Shown piece by piece: positions 18,155 to 26,957 of a stretch of DNA of 64,000 bases. The notes below the pieces were generated by a model that was given only the letters and a program-made list of their open reading frames with translations, was not told the origin of the DNA and searched no databases. Both the position numbers and the translations under genes were made by a program. Each line of letters begins with the position of its first letter. The stretch's first letter is position 1. Source of the DNA: Roseomonas haemaphysalidis (GTDB taxonomy: Bacteria > Pseudomonadota > Alphaproteobacteria > Acetobacterales > Acetobacteraceae); NCBI RefSeq assembly GCF_017355405.1, contig NZ_CP061179.1:310001-374000 (forward strand), in the 5' to 3' direction.

Positions 18155-18757
18155 GTGGCCCTTGGGCAGCGTGCGCGAACCATGCAGGAAACCCGGGACA
18201 GGCTGATCCAGGCTGCCCGCGCGGCCTTTGCGGAAAAGGGGTTCGCGGCATCGTCCATGGATGAGCTGACCGCCGCCGCCGGGCTGACGCGCGGCGCGCT
18301 GTATCACAACTTCGGCGACAAGAAGGGCCTGCTGCGCGCGGTGATCGAACAACTCGATGCAGAGATGCTGGCCAAGGCCCGAAAGGCACGAAACAGCGCG
18401 CACACCCCCTGGCTGGGCTTTCTGGCCGAAGGCGTGGCCTATATCGAGTTGGCGCTGGAGCCCGAGATCCAGAGGATCATGCTGCTGGATGGACCCGCCG
18501 TCTTGGGCGACCCCTCGCAATGGCCGGGGCAGAATGCCTGTCTGCAAACCACCACCGATAGCATCGCCGCGCTGATCGAGGCGAAGACCCTGCGCCCCGT
18601 GGATGCCGAGGCCGCGGCGCGATTGATCAACGGAGCGGCGCTGAACGCCGCCCTTTGGGTGGCCGCGTCGGCGGACCCGCGCGCCGTGCTGCCCAAGGCC
18701 GTGGAGGCCTTCCGCTGCCTGGCTTCCGGCCTGCTGGCGCCCGGCGCCGGCGGATGA
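18155..18757 (+). CDS. TetR/AcrR family transcriptional regulator
   Basis: Ligand-responsive repressor of about 200 residues. The N-terminal helix-turn-helix reads TRDRLIQAARAAFAEKGF...MDELTAAAGLTRGALYHNFGDKKGLLRAV, a textbook TetR domain; the C-terminal ligand domain is not assignable. The GTG at 18155 is chosen: GGAG at 18145-18148 is six bases upstream, whereas the ATG at 18110 lies inside the operator palindrome and the ATG at 18182 has no ribosome site. It likely represses itself and the divergent RidA gene. The stop overlaps the next start (ATGA), so the protease gene may be co-regulated. Confidence 0.88.
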   Translation: MALGQRARTMQETRDRLIQAARAAFAEKGFAASSMDELTAAAGLTRGALYHNFGDKKGLLRAVIEQLDAEMLAKARKARNSAHTPWLGFLAEGVAYIELALEPEIQRIMLLDGPAVLGDPSQWPGQNACLQTTTDSIAALIEAKTLRPVDAEAAARLINGAALNAALWVAASADPRAVLPKAVEAFRCLASGLLAPGAGG

Positions 18758-19503
18758 ACTTTCGCCCGGTCCTGCGGTGTCTGGTCATGGCCGGCCTGTG
18801 GCCCCTGTGCCCCGCCGCCGCCGAGCCGCTGATCCCCCGCGCCGAGCTCCCCGGGCTCGGCGAGCATGACGCGCGCCAGACGGTGGACGCCTCCGCCGCC
18901 CCCTGGCGCAGCCTGGGGCGGGTGCAGACCGAGCTCGGTCAGCGCTGCACCGGCACGTTGATCGCGCCGGACCGGGTCCTGACGGCGGCGCATTGCCTGA
19001 CCGCGCGGCGGCGGGACCAGCTGGTGCAACCCGGCTCCGTGCATTTTCTGCTGGGCTATGCGGCGGGGCGTTTCCAGGCCCACCGGAGGGTGGTGTCCTT
19101 TCAGGTCGGGCCAGGCTTCTCGCCGGCGCAAAGCGGCCCCGCCGGCGCCGACTGGGCGATCCTGCGGCTGCAATTGCCGCTCGACGCGCCCACCTTGCCG
19201 CTGCGCCCGGCGGCGGCCGGCGACCAGATTGTGCTGGGCGGCTACCAGCAGGACCGGCCGGAAGTCATCATGGCCGACAACCATTGCCAACTGCTGCAGA
19301 TGGGGCGGCTGGCCGGGCTGACGGTGGTGGCGCATGGCTGTGCCGGCACCCGTGGCGCCAGCGGCGCGCCCCTGCTGCGCGACAACGGCAACGGCGACTG
19401 GTCCGTCGCCGGCATCGCCGTTGCCGCCAGCCGGCACCAGGCCGGCGGCATCGGTGTTCCGGCCCAGGCCATCCGGCCTTCGGACACAAACAGGCCCCCC
19501 TGA
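18754..19503 (+). CDS. Secreted trypsin-like serine protease
   Basis: Chymotrypsin-fold (S1) protease, 249 residues. A signal peptide (about 1-23, ending CPAAA) predicts export. The triad is readable: His80 in LTAAHC, Asp133 in GADWAILRL and Ser203 in RGASGAPLL. The serine motif GASGAP departs from the usual GDSGGP but is seen in other bacterial S1 members. Several Cys pairs could form disulfides. The start overlaps the TetR stop (ATGA), suggesting one transcript. The substrate is unknown. Confidence 0.86.
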   Translation: MNFRPVLRCLVMAGLWPLCPAAAEPLIPRAELPGLGEHDARQTVDASAAPWRSLGRVQTELGQRCTGTLIAPDRVLTAAHCLTARRRDQLVQPGSVHFLLGYAAGRFQAHRRVVSFQVGPGFSPAQSGPAGADWAILRLQLPLDAPTLPLRPAAAGDQIVLGGYQQDRPEVIMADNHCQLLQMGRLAGLTVVAHGCAGTRGASGAPLLRDNGNGDWSVAGIAVAASRHQAGGIGVPAQAIRPSDTNRPP

Positions 19504-19506
19504 CGT

Positions 19507-19626
19507 TCAAAGCTTGCCGCGCATCGGCGCCTTGACTTCCGGCGCGGACAAGGCGGGCGCCGGCGGATCTCCGGCACAACCGCGCGCCAGCGGCACTGCC
19601 AGGCCGAGCAACAGCAACGCCAGCAA
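19507..19626 (-). CDS. Possible 39-aa lipoprotein-like small ORF
   Basis: Directly after the OmpW stop, in the same frame, a TTG start (19626) would give a 39-residue peptide: a hydrophobic run LALLLLGLAVPLA, a lipobox-like RGC and a Pro/Ala-rich tail. It looks like an entericidin-sized lipoprotein. No good ribosome site is visible and TTG is a weak start, so it may be chance. It converges with the protease gene. Confidence 0.25.
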   Translation of the reverse strand: MLALLLLGLAVPLARGCAGDPPAPALSAPEVKAPMRGKL

Positions 19627-19641
19627 CCAGCGGCGCCAGGC

Positions 19642-20376
19642 TCAGAAGCGAAAGGACAGACCGACGGTGGTGACCACTGGGTTAGGCTGCACCTCCACCC
19701 GCACGGGTGCCAGCCCGTGCGAGGTCGGCGCCATGCCCTTGCCGTCGAACGACAGCCAGATCTTGCGGGCGTCCAGGTAAAGCGACAGGCGTTCCGTCAG
19801 CCGCAGATCGACGCCGGCCTGCAACACCGGGCCGAAGCTGTCGGCGATGCGCAGATCCGGCAGGCTGCCACCGCGGGTGCGGAACACGAAGGTGTAGTCG
19901 AGGCCGCCGCCGACATACGGGTCGATCCAGCCCTGGCCGAAGGGGTGGAACTGCAACCCGGCGATCACCGAGCCATAGGTCACCTTGCGCAGGACACCCA
20001 GGCGCTCCAGCGCACCTTCCCCCTGCAGCGACACGGTGGGCGGAATGCCGGCCAGCAGCGACATGCTCCACAGCGGCGAAAAGCGCCAACCGGCCTCGGC
20101 GGTGGCCACCGCATGGCTGTCGAATGCCACCCTGGCATTGTCGATGGCAGTGCCGCGCGTGCTGGCGCTGCCGCTCGTCCTGTAATCGACCACGCCGGCG
20201 CCGAGACGCACGAAGTAGGGAAACACCTCGGCCGGCGCGAAGCCAGGTTGAGCCGGCCGTGGGTCAGGCTGGGGCGTTTGCGACGCGGCGGACCCGGCGG
20301 CGAGCCACCAGGCCACCCCGCCCGCCAAGCAACAGCGGTACGACCGTCCGGTCAGGCGACGGAACTGAGCTGGCAT
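19642..20376 (-). CDS. OmpW-family outer membrane protein
   Basis: A 244-residue protein with a signal peptide (cleaved near AAGSAAS) and a predicted eight-stranded beta-barrel ending in the aromatic LSFRF motif required for outer-membrane assembly. Stretches such as VRLGAGVVDYR, WRFSPLWSMSLLAGIPP and IDPYVGGGLDYTFVF fit OmpW. OmpW proteins form narrow hydrophobic channels, often linked to stress or small hydrophobic solutes. It is expressed alone from a locally AT-rich upstream region (about 20465-20510). Confidence 0.8.
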   Translation of the reverse strand: MPAQFRRLTGRSYRCCLAGGVAWWLAAGSAASQTPQPDPRPAQPGFAPAEVFPYFVRLGAGVVDYRTSGSASTRGTAIDNARVAFDSHAVATAEAGWRFSPLWSMSLLAGIPPTVSLQGEGALERLGVLRKVTYGSVIAGLQFHPFGQGWIDPYVGGGLDYTFVFRTRGGSLPDLRIADSFGPVLQAGVDLRLTERLSLYLDARKIWLSFDGKGMAPTSHGLAPVRVEVQPNPVVTTVGLSFRF

Positions 20377-20506
20377 GGCGGCACCGATCGACGGATGAAA
20401 AAAAGCTGGCCGCCAGGGCGCGTGGCGGGTGACCGGGCAATATGGCGCCCAGCCCCGTCAGGCAATCCGTAAATTTCTTCTGGTGTAAAATACTTCCCTA
20501 TTTATT

Positions 20507-22747
20507 TCATACACCGATCGCAGCCTTCACCCGCTCCCGCGTCAGCGGCACGTCGCGCAGCCGCAACCCCGTGGCGTCCAGGATGGCATTGCCGATGGAC
20601 GCGCCGGTCGGGCCCTGCCCCGTCTCGCCCGCGCCCAGAAAGGGCATGCCCGGCCGCTCGACGATATGCACCTCGATGCTGTCCGGCACCTCCTGGAACC
20701 GCAGGATGGGATAGGTGGACCAGTCCACGCTGGTGATGGCGGCATCGTCCCAGGTGGTGCTTTCATACAATGTCCAGCTGGCGGATTGCAGGATCGCGCC
20801 TTCCACCTGGTTGCGCAGCCCGTCCGGGTTGACGACCTGCCCGCTGTCCACCGCCGCCACGGCGCGCAACAGCCGCACGCGCCCGGTTTCATGCGACACC
20901 TCCACCTCCGTCGCCACGGCGCAATAGGCGGCAAGGTTCTTGTAGCGCGCGAAGCCGAAGCCGTAGCCCCGGCCTCGCGGCGCCCGCTGCCCCGGCTTCC
21001 AGCCGAAGCGGGCGGCGGCGGTCTCGATCACCTCGCGCGCCCGCGCATCCTCCATGTGTTGCAACCGGAAGGCCACGGGGTCGGTGCCGGCGGCGCGTGC
21101 CAGATCGTCCATGAAAGTCTCGATGGTGAAGACGTTCATGTAGGCGCCGAGCGAGCGCATGGCCGACGTATGCAGCGGCATGTCCCGCAGGAAGTGGTGC
21201 ACCACCCGCCCGCCCGGCAGGTGGTACAATGGAATGCCGTTGCGGTCCCCGGCGCCTTCCGGCTGCGGCGCGGGCTTGGGCTCGGGCATCGGGAACGGCT
21301 CGGCCACCAGGCGCGCGGCCAGCAGCGCGCCGGCCGACCCGGGGCGCATGTTGTGCGAGGAACTCCACACGCCGTAGTCCCAGTCGACAATGCGGCCGCC
21401 GGCATCCAGCGCCGCTTCCACCTCCGTCACCATGCCGGGGCCCTGGGGTTCCCAGCCGTTTTCCTGTTCGCGCATCCATTGCAGCCGCACCGGCCGCCCC
21501 GGCACGGCGCGGGCGATCAGGGCCGCATCCGCCGCCGCGTCGTCCGCGCCGTTGTGGCCGTAGCAGCCGGATCCCTCGGCATGGATCACCCGCACCTTGT
21601 CGGGCGGCAGGCGCAGCATCTCAGCGATGGCGGCGCGGTCGGGATAGACGCCCTGGGTGTGGCTCCACACCGTCACCGCGCCGTCCACCCAATGCGCCAG
21701 CGCACAGGATGGGCCGATCGAGCCATGCGCCTGGTAGGCGCGGGTGTAGCGGGCGCGCAGGCGCTTGGCGGCCTGCACCGGCCGGCGATTGTCCAGAATG
21801 GCGATATCCTCCGAGGGCAGTGCCTGCAGCACCCGGAAGATCTCATCCTGCTTCGCCAGGGGCGGGCCAGGCTGCCACTGCGCGGCGGCGGACAGCGCGC
21901 GCATCGCCTTGATGGCCTGCCATTCCTTGGCGGCGACCACGGCCAGAAAATTGCCGTCGCGCACCACGGCCACCACGCCCGGCATGCGTTCCACCGCGCC
22001 GCTGTCCAGCGCCCGCAGCGTGGCGCCGGGGCCGGCGGGGCGCACCACGCGGGCGTGCAGCATGCCGTCCGGCCGCATGTCCTGCACATAGGCCGCGCCG
22101 CCCGTCACCTTGCCGGGGATGTCCAGCCGCTGCACCGGCGTGTTCATCACCGTGAAGCGGCCCGGGTCCTTCAGTTGCGCCCCGGGCACGGCGCGGCCGC
22201 TCAGCGCCTCGGCCTGCACCAGCCCGCCGTAGTCCAGCCGCTGGCCCGCGGGGCCCAGCACCGCGCCGTCCTCGGCACGGCAGGTGGCCGGGTCGGCGTT
22301 CCACCGCGCAGCGGCTTCCGCGACCAGGATGGCGCGCACCTGCGCCGCCGCGTTGCGGATGGCGGTGCCGCTGTCCTGCATGGAGTGGCTGCCCGCGGTG
22401 TAGCCCTCGTTCGGCGTGCGGCCGGTGTCGGCGGTCACCATGGTGATCCGTGCGGGGGGGACTTCCAGCTCCTCCGCCGCCACCTGCATCAAGGCGGTGC
22501 GGATGCCCTGGCCCAGCTCGGCCTTGCCGGTGAACACGGTCACCGCGCCGTCAGCCCCGATGCGGATCCAGCTGTCCAGCTCCGGGCTGGATTGCAGGCT
22601 GCCCGGCAGGCCGGGCGTGCCGTCCGGCACCTGCGACGCCGCCGGATGCGCCAGCGAGAAGCCCAGCACCAGCGCCCCGGCGCCCGCCAGCACGCCGCGG
22701 CGGGACAGCACCGGGCCGGCGGGGGGCGGCTGCCTTTGCGCGCTCAT
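20507..22747 (-). CDS. Molybdopterin-binding subunit, aldehyde/isoquinoline oxidoreductase type
   Basis: Large catalytic subunit (746 residues) of a periplasmic xanthine-dehydrogenase-family enzyme, like IorB or acetic-acid-bacterial AldH. A Tat signal (SRRGVLAGAGALVLGFSL) predicts folded export with cofactor. The Mo-binding core is seen in AYVQDMRPDGMLHARVVRP, SGCYGHNGADDAAADA and the C-terminal GAGETGQGPTGASIGNA, whose Glu708 matches the catalytic Glu of the family. Its start overlaps the 2Fe-2S gene (ATGA). With the iron-sulfur and cytochrome subunits it should oxidise an aldehyde or N-heterocycle and pass electrons to the respiratory chain. The substrate is unproven. Confidence 0.87.
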   Translation of the reverse strand: MSAQRQPPPAGPVLSRRGVLAGAGALVLGFSLAHPAASQVPDGTPGLPGSLQSSPELDSWIRIGADGAVTVFTGKAELGQGIRTALMQVAAEELEVPPARITMVTADTGRTPNEGYTAGSHSMQDSGTAIRNAAAQVRAILVAEAAARWNADPATCRAEDGAVLGPAGQRLDYGGLVQAEALSGRAVPGAQLKDPGRFTVMNTPVQRLDIPGKVTGGAAYVQDMRPDGMLHARVVRPAGPGATLRALDSGAVERMPGVVAVVRDGNFLAVVAAKEWQAIKAMRALSAAAQWQPGPPLAKQDEIFRVLQALPSEDIAILDNRRPVQAAKRLRARYTRAYQAHGSIGPSCALAHWVDGAVTVWSHTQGVYPDRAAIAEMLRLPPDKVRVIHAEGSGCYGHNGADDAAADAALIARAVPGRPVRLQWMREQENGWEPQGPGMVTEVEAALDAGGRIVDWDYGVWSSSHNMRPGSAGALLAARLVAEPFPMPEPKPAPQPEGAGDRNGIPLYHLPGGRVVHHFLRDMPLHTSAMRSLGAYMNVFTIETFMDDLARAAGTDPVAFRLQHMEDARAREVIETAAARFGWKPGQRAPRGRGYGFGFARYKNLAAYCAVATEVEVSHETGRVRLLRAVAAVDSGQVVNPDGLRNQVEGAILQSASWTLYESTTWDDAAITSVDWSTYPILRFQEVPDSIEVHIVERPGMPFLGAGETGQGPTGASIGNAILDATGLRLRDVPLTRERVKAAIGV

Positions 22748-23253
22748 CGCACCACGCTCCCGCTATCGCCCGCGGCCGGCGCCGCCGCCTCTGCCGTTTG
22801 CATCAGCCCGGCGGCGCGGCGCACGGCGCGCAGAATGCGCGCGTGGGTGCCGCAGCGGCACAGGTTGGACTGCAACTGGGCACGGATCTCGTCGTCCGTC
22901 GCGCGCGGGTTGCGCGCCAGCAGCGCCTGCGCCCGCATCATCATGCCGGGGATGCAGAAGCCGCACTGCGCCGCCTGCTCCTCGATAAAGGCGCGCTGCA
23001 TGGGCCCCGGTGCCTCGGCCGTGCCGAGCCCTTCCAGCGTGGTCACCTCGCGCCCCTGCATCAGCAGGACGGGCGTGACGCAGGAAAACACCGCCTGGCC
23101 ATCCACCATCACGGTGCAGGCACCGCATTGCCCCAGGCCGCAGCCATACTTGGCGGCGTGCAGCCCCAGCTCGTCGCGCAACACGTAGAGCAGGGGGGTA
23201 TCCGGCTCCACCTCCACCGTGTGCCGCTGCCCGTTGACGACCATGGTCACCAT
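22744..23253 (-). CDS. 2Fe-2S subunit of the molybdenum dehydrogenase
   Basis: Small electron-transfer subunit (169 residues; IorA/AldG type). It has both clusters: a plant-type site with Cys38, 43, 46 and 58 (CGLGQCGAC) and a helical site with Cys97, 100, 132 and 134 (CGFC and CRC). There is no signal of its own, consistent with export in complex with the Tat-tagged large subunit. The ATG at 23253 has GGAGGAAG upstream; an ATG three codons later is the alternative. It lies between the cytochrome and catalytic genes. Confidence 0.92.
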   Translation of the reverse strand: MVTMVVNGQRHTVEVEPDTPLLYVLRDELGLHAAKYGCGLGQCGACTVMVDGQAVFSCVTPVLLMQGREVTTLEGLGTAEAPGPMQRAFIEEQAAQCGFCIPGMMMRAQALLARNPRATDDEIRAQLQSNLCRCGTHARILRAVRRAAGLMQTAEAAAPAAGDSGSVVR

Positions 23254-23311
23254 GAGGAGCTTCCTCCGTAGGAAATGGGGGCCGCGCGGCCCGGGACACG
23301 TGGCGGGGTTG

Positions 23312-24736
23312 TCATGGCCGCGCCGGGTCGGCCGGCGCGTCGCGCGTGGTCACGGTGGGGCGGGCCGAAGGGCCGTGGTCGCGGCTCCGCGCCGCCCCCA
23401 CCGCTGCCGCCACGTTGTCCCAGGCCGGGCGGCCGCCGCCGAAGTCGGCGCGCAGGTATTGCGCCAGCATCGCGAGCTGGCGGTCATCCAGCGTGCCACG
23501 GAAGCCCGGCATGATCGGCGCCCGCTCGCCGGCCGAGGCCGGCAGCCCGTCCAGCACCACGTTCAGGAGGTTGCCCGGTGTCGGGCCGGTGATGCCCGTG
23601 CTCAGCGCCAGGTGCAGCCCGCCAAAGGGGAGCGGCCGCCCGGCCTCATGGCAGCCGGCGCAGGCGGCGGCGTAGATGGCGCGCCCCTCAGCCGCCGCGC
23701 CCTGGCCAGGCGGCACCGCCTGGCTGTCCCCGGCCGTGGGGCGCGAGCCCGGGCCGGCGGGCCGCGCCCGGTCCAGCGCTTTCGCCGCTTGGTCCTGCCT
23801 TTCGGCAGAGGGCGCGCCCATGCGCCCCACGACGTAGTGCGCGATGGCCCGCACATCCGCTTCCGGCACCGAAGCGAGGTTGCCCACCACGGGTGCCATG
23901 GAGCCACGCGCGATGCCGTGCTGCGCGTGCCAGCCCTGTTGCAGGTAGGTGGTCATGGACTGCTCGGTCCAGGGCACGGCGGCGGGCGAATCCACGTTCA
24001 GCGCATAGGCCTGCCAGCCCTCGGCCTCGCCGCCGGCGAAGTGGGCGTCGCCGCGCTCGGCGCCCAGGGCGTTGCGCGGCGTGTGGCAGGCGCCGCAATG
24101 GCCCAGCCCTTCCGCCAGGTATTCGCCGCGCGCCTGCAGCGCCGCCGCGTCGCCGCCCGCATCCGGCGCCACGGCGGCGGCCGGCACCGGCTTGCCGCCT
24201 TCCCGGAAGAACAGCAGCTTCCAGCCCGCCAGCACCCAGCGCTGGTTGAGGGGGAACGGCAGCTCATTGGGCGGCGGGGTGGCCGTCACCGGCTCGCGCG
24301 TCATCAGAAAGGCGTAGAGCGCGCGGTTGTCCTGGTCCGTGGTGCGGGTGAAGTGGTCGTAGGGAAAGGCGGGGTACAGGTGGCGCCCTTCCCGGTCGAG
24401 CCCCTGGCGCATGGACCGGGCAAAGGCGGCCTCGCTCCAGCGGCCAATGCCGGTGTCGGGGTCCGGCGTGATGTTGCTGGAATACACGGTGCCGAAGGGC
24501 GTCGGCATGGCCAGCCCGCCGGCGAAGATCTTGCCGCCCGGCGCCGAATGGCAGACGTTGCAATTGCCGATGGCGGCCAGCGTCGCGCCTTCGCGCACCA
24601 GCGCCGCGTCAAAGCTGGAAGCCGCGGGCGGCGGGACGGGCGCGATGGCCGGGTGCCAGGCATAGGCGGCAAAGCCACCGACCCCCACAAGCACCACCGC
24701 CGCAACCCCCACGGCCAGGTATCCACGTCGGCGCAT
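23312..24736 (-). CDS. Membrane-anchored triheme cytochrome c subunit
   Basis: Electron acceptor subunit (474 residues), AldF/AdhB-like. An N-terminal hydrophobic anchor (about 6-26) is followed by three CxxCH heme sites: CNVCH 59-63, CGACH 214-218 and CAGCH 359-363. Downstream Met residues in the family contexts (SSNITPDP, GSMAPVV) are likely axial ligands. It is the first gene of the three-gene minus-strand operon, 58 bases before the 2Fe-2S gene. It should carry electrons from the Fe-S subunit to ubiquinone or a terminal oxidase, as in acetic-acid-bacterial dehydrogenases. Confidence 0.9.
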   Translation of the reverse strand: MRRRGYLAVGVAAVVLVGVGGFAAYAWHPAIAPVPPPAASSFDAALVREGATLAAIGNCNVCHSAPGGKIFAGGLAMPTPFGTVYSSNITPDPDTGIGRWSEAAFARSMRQGLDREGRHLYPAFPYDHFTRTTDQDNRALYAFLMTREPVTATPPPNELPFPLNQRWVLAGWKLLFFREGGKPVPAAAVAPDAGGDAAALQARGEYLAEGLGHCGACHTPRNALGAERGDAHFAGGEAEGWQAYALNVDSPAAVPWTEQSMTTYLQQGWHAQHGIARGSMAPVVGNLASVPEADVRAIAHYVVGRMGAPSAERQDQAAKALDRARPAGPGSRPTAGDSQAVPPGQGAAAEGRAIYAAACAGCHEAGRPLPFGGLHLALSTGITGPTPGNLLNVVLDGLPASAGERAPIMPGFRGTLDDRQLAMLAQYLRADFGGGRPAWDNVAAAVGAARSRDHGPSARPTVTTRDAPADPARP

Positions 24737-24792
24737 CAGGGCTGGCCTTGTTCTGTGGATGGCAACCGGGCACGCGGCGCCCGGGCCGGCGG

Positions 24793-24808
24793 CCTCCCAC
24801 AGGGGAGG
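24793..24808 (-). terminator. Possible terminator of the CoA operon
   Basis: CCTCCC-ACAG-GGGAGG is a perfect 6-bp stem with a 4-base loop, 77 bases beyond the stop of the last Bug receptor gene. No U-tract follows, so it is only a candidate. Confidence 0.3.
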
Positions 24809-24884
24809 TCAAGCCATTAACGGCGGGACCGGCCAGAGGTTACCGCGCGTTCCACGCGGCAACCAGGGGAAGGCGCGGCGCCGG

Positions 24885-25850
24885 TCAGTCCGGCTTGATG
24901 TTGCCGTCGCGGATCACCTTGCCCCACAGCGCCGTGTCGGCCAGCAGCGTGTCGCGCAACACCGCCGCGTCGCCGGTCTGCACGGTCACGCCGCGCTCCG
25001 CCAGCCGGCGGCGCAGCCCCGCGTCATCCGTGGCGACGGTCAGCGCCCGGCCGAGCCGCCCTACCACCGCGTCCGGCGTGCCTGCGGGGGCGAACAGCCC
25101 CTGCCAGAACAGCGCTTCGAAGCCCGGCAAGGTGTCGGCCACGGGCGGGATCTCCGGCAGCACGGCCGAGCGCTCACGCGACGAGATGGCCAAGCCACGC
25201 GTCCGCCCCTCGCTGATCGGCGGCTGGGCTTCCAGCACCGCCGAGAACATCGCGTGCAACCGCCCCGCCTGCAGGTCGATCAGCGCCTGCGCGCCGCCGC
25301 GATACGGCACGTGCACTACCTGGAGGCCGGCCTGGCGCGACAGCATCTCCATGCAGAGGTGGTTCACCGCCCCGGTGCCGGAACTGCCGAAGTTCACCTG
25401 CCCCGGCCGCGCCTTGGCATAGGCGATGAAATCCGCGAGGTCGCGCACCGGCAGCGAGGGATGCACCTGCAGCACAAAGGCGCTGCGATAGGCGAGGCCG
25501 ACCGGGACCAGCGCTTCCAGGGGCTTTTGCGGCGGCAGCTCCGGCTGCAGCGCCGGGTTGATGGCGAGCGACGATGCGCCCATCAGCAGGGTGTAGCCAT
25601 CGGGCCGCGCCGCCGTCACCGCCTGGGACGCGATGGAGGTGGCGCCGCCCGTGCGGTTTTCCACCACCACCGGTTGCCCGAGGTCCTGGCTCATCCGTTC
25701 CACGATCACGCGGGTGCTGAGGTCGGTCAGCCCGCCCGCGCCGAACGGCGTGACGACCGTGACGGCGCGCACGGGGAAGTCCTGCGCCCGGGCGGCCGGA
25801 TGCGCGAGCATCGCGAGGCCGGTACCGAGCAGGATGCGGCGTGTGGTCAT
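24885..25850 (-). CDS. Bug-type (TctC) periplasmic solute receptor
   Basis: Periplasmic binding protein of the tripartite tricarboxylate transporter type (321 residues). A signal peptide (MTTRRILLGTGLAMLAHPAARA) precedes the fold: VVTPFGAGGLTDLSTR (carboxylate-binding loop), VVENRTGGATSIASQAV and INPAL. The ATG at 25850 with GGAGGG upstream is preferred to a longer frame starting MPRTRP. It is the last gene of the minus-strand CoA operon. No TctA or TctB membrane subunits are in the window, so it is an orphan receptor; its ligand is probably the acid degraded by the operon. Confidence 0.88.
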   Translation of the reverse strand: MTTRRILLGTGLAMLAHPAARAQDFPVRAVTVVTPFGAGGLTDLSTRVIVERMSQDLGQPVVVENRTGGATSIASQAVTAARPDGYTLLMGASSLAINPALQPELPPQKPLEALVPVGLAYRSAFVLQVHPSLPVRDLADFIAYAKARPGQVNFGSSGTGAVNHLCMEMLSRQAGLQVVHVPYRGGAQALIDLQAGRLHAMFSAVLEAQPPISEGRTRGLAISSRERSAVLPEIPPVADTLPGFEALFWQGLFAPAGTPDAVVGRLGRALTVATDDAGLRRRLAERGVTVQTGDAAVLRDTLLADTALWGKVIRDGNIKPD

Positions 25851-25940
25851 GTGGTGTCCCTCCCGCGGCCCGCGCTTCGGGCGGGTCCGCGGCACGGATT
25901 TAATGGCGCATCGACAGGGCGCGCAAATCGCCCCCCCCGG

Positions 25941-26909
25941 TCAGCCGGCCTTGAGGCCCAGGCGGCGGATCATCTCGCCATCGTCGCGGAACTGCTGCTG
26001 CGCCGCGCGGGCGTAGTCCTCGCTGTTCAGGTAGGCCACCGACATGTCCAGCCGTTCCAGCACGGCAAGATGCACCGGGTCGTTCATCGCATCGCGAAAG
26101 CCGTCCTGCAGCACGCGAATGACGGCGGGGTCCATGCCGGCGGGGCCGGCCAGGCCGTAGGGCGATTCCGACACAACGTCGATGCCCTGCTCGCGCAACG
26201 TCGGCGCATCGGGAAAGCGACGGGCGCGCTCGGCCCCCCAGGTGCACAGCAATCGCAGGCGGCCGTCCTTGACCAGTTCCGCCCAGCCGCTGGCATCCGC
26301 CGACACGGTGATCTGCCCGGCCAGCAGGGCCTGCAAATCCTCTGCCACGCCGCGGAACGGCACATGCGTCCATTCGATGCCGCGCGACAGCGCGATCTGC
26401 TCCATGGTGATGTGCAACGAAGTGCCGGTACCCGGCGAGCCGTAATTGACCTTGCCCGGATTGGCCTTGGCGTAGTCGAGCAACTCGGAAAAGCTGTGCC
26501 ACGGCGCATCGGCCCGCACCACCACGCCGAACAGGTAGCCGGTGAGCTGCAGGACCCAGGAGAAGTCCCTGGTCGGGTCGAAGGGCGGCTTGGCCACCAT
26601 CTGCGGGTAGCGGAACACCGAAACGGGCATCTGCGCCAGGGTGTAGCCATCCGGCCGGGTGCCGATCAGCGCCTGCGCGCCCAGGATGCCGCCGGCGCCC
26701 GAGCGGTTCTCCACCACCACCGGCTGGCCGAAGCGGCGGGACGCGGCATCGCACAGCGCGCGCATCTGCACGTCCGTGGTGCCACCGGGCGCGAAGGGCA
26801 CGAACACACGGACCGGCTTGGCCGGAAAGCGCTCCTGCGCCAGCCCCGGCCGCGCCAGCAGCGTGCCGGCGGCGGCGCCCAGCACGGCGCGCCTGGTTGC
26901 CTGTGGCAT
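25941..26909 (-). CDS. Bug-type (TctC) periplasmic solute receptor
   Basis: Second Bug receptor of the operon (322 residues), a diverged paralogue of the one that follows it. It has a Tat- or Sec-like leader (RRAVLGAAAGTLLARPGLA), then VRVFVPFAPGGTTDVQMRAL and VVENRSGAGGILGAQALI. It lies 48 bases after an acyl-CoA dehydrogenase gene and 90 bases before the next receptor. Start ATG at 26909 is backed by AAGGAA. Two receptors in tandem suggest uptake of related acids or sensing by one of them. Confidence 0.88.
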   Translation of the reverse strand: MPQATRRAVLGAAAGTLLARPGLAQERFPAKPVRVFVPFAPGGTTDVQMRALCDAASRRFGQPVVVENRSGAGGILGAQALIGTRPDGYTLAQMPVSVFRYPQMVAKPPFDPTRDFSWVLQLTGYLFGVVVRADAPWHSFSELLDYAKANPGKVNYGSPGTGTSLHITMEQIALSRGIEWTHVPFRGVAEDLQALLAGQITVSADASGWAELVKDGRLRLLCTWGAERARRFPDAPTLREQGIDVVSESPYGLAGPAGMDPAVIRVLQDGFRDAMNDPVHLAVLERLDMSVAYLNSEDYARAAQQQFRDDGEMIRRLGLKAG

Positions 26910-26957
26910 GATCTCGTTCCTTCCCTGTGGCCGCCCCGGTGTTCCGGGTGCGGGTGG

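Noticed and set aside
20666..23188. 840-codon plus-strand frame opposite the molybdenum dehydrogenase genes
   Set aside because: Shadow of conserved enzyme genes; no family resemblance.
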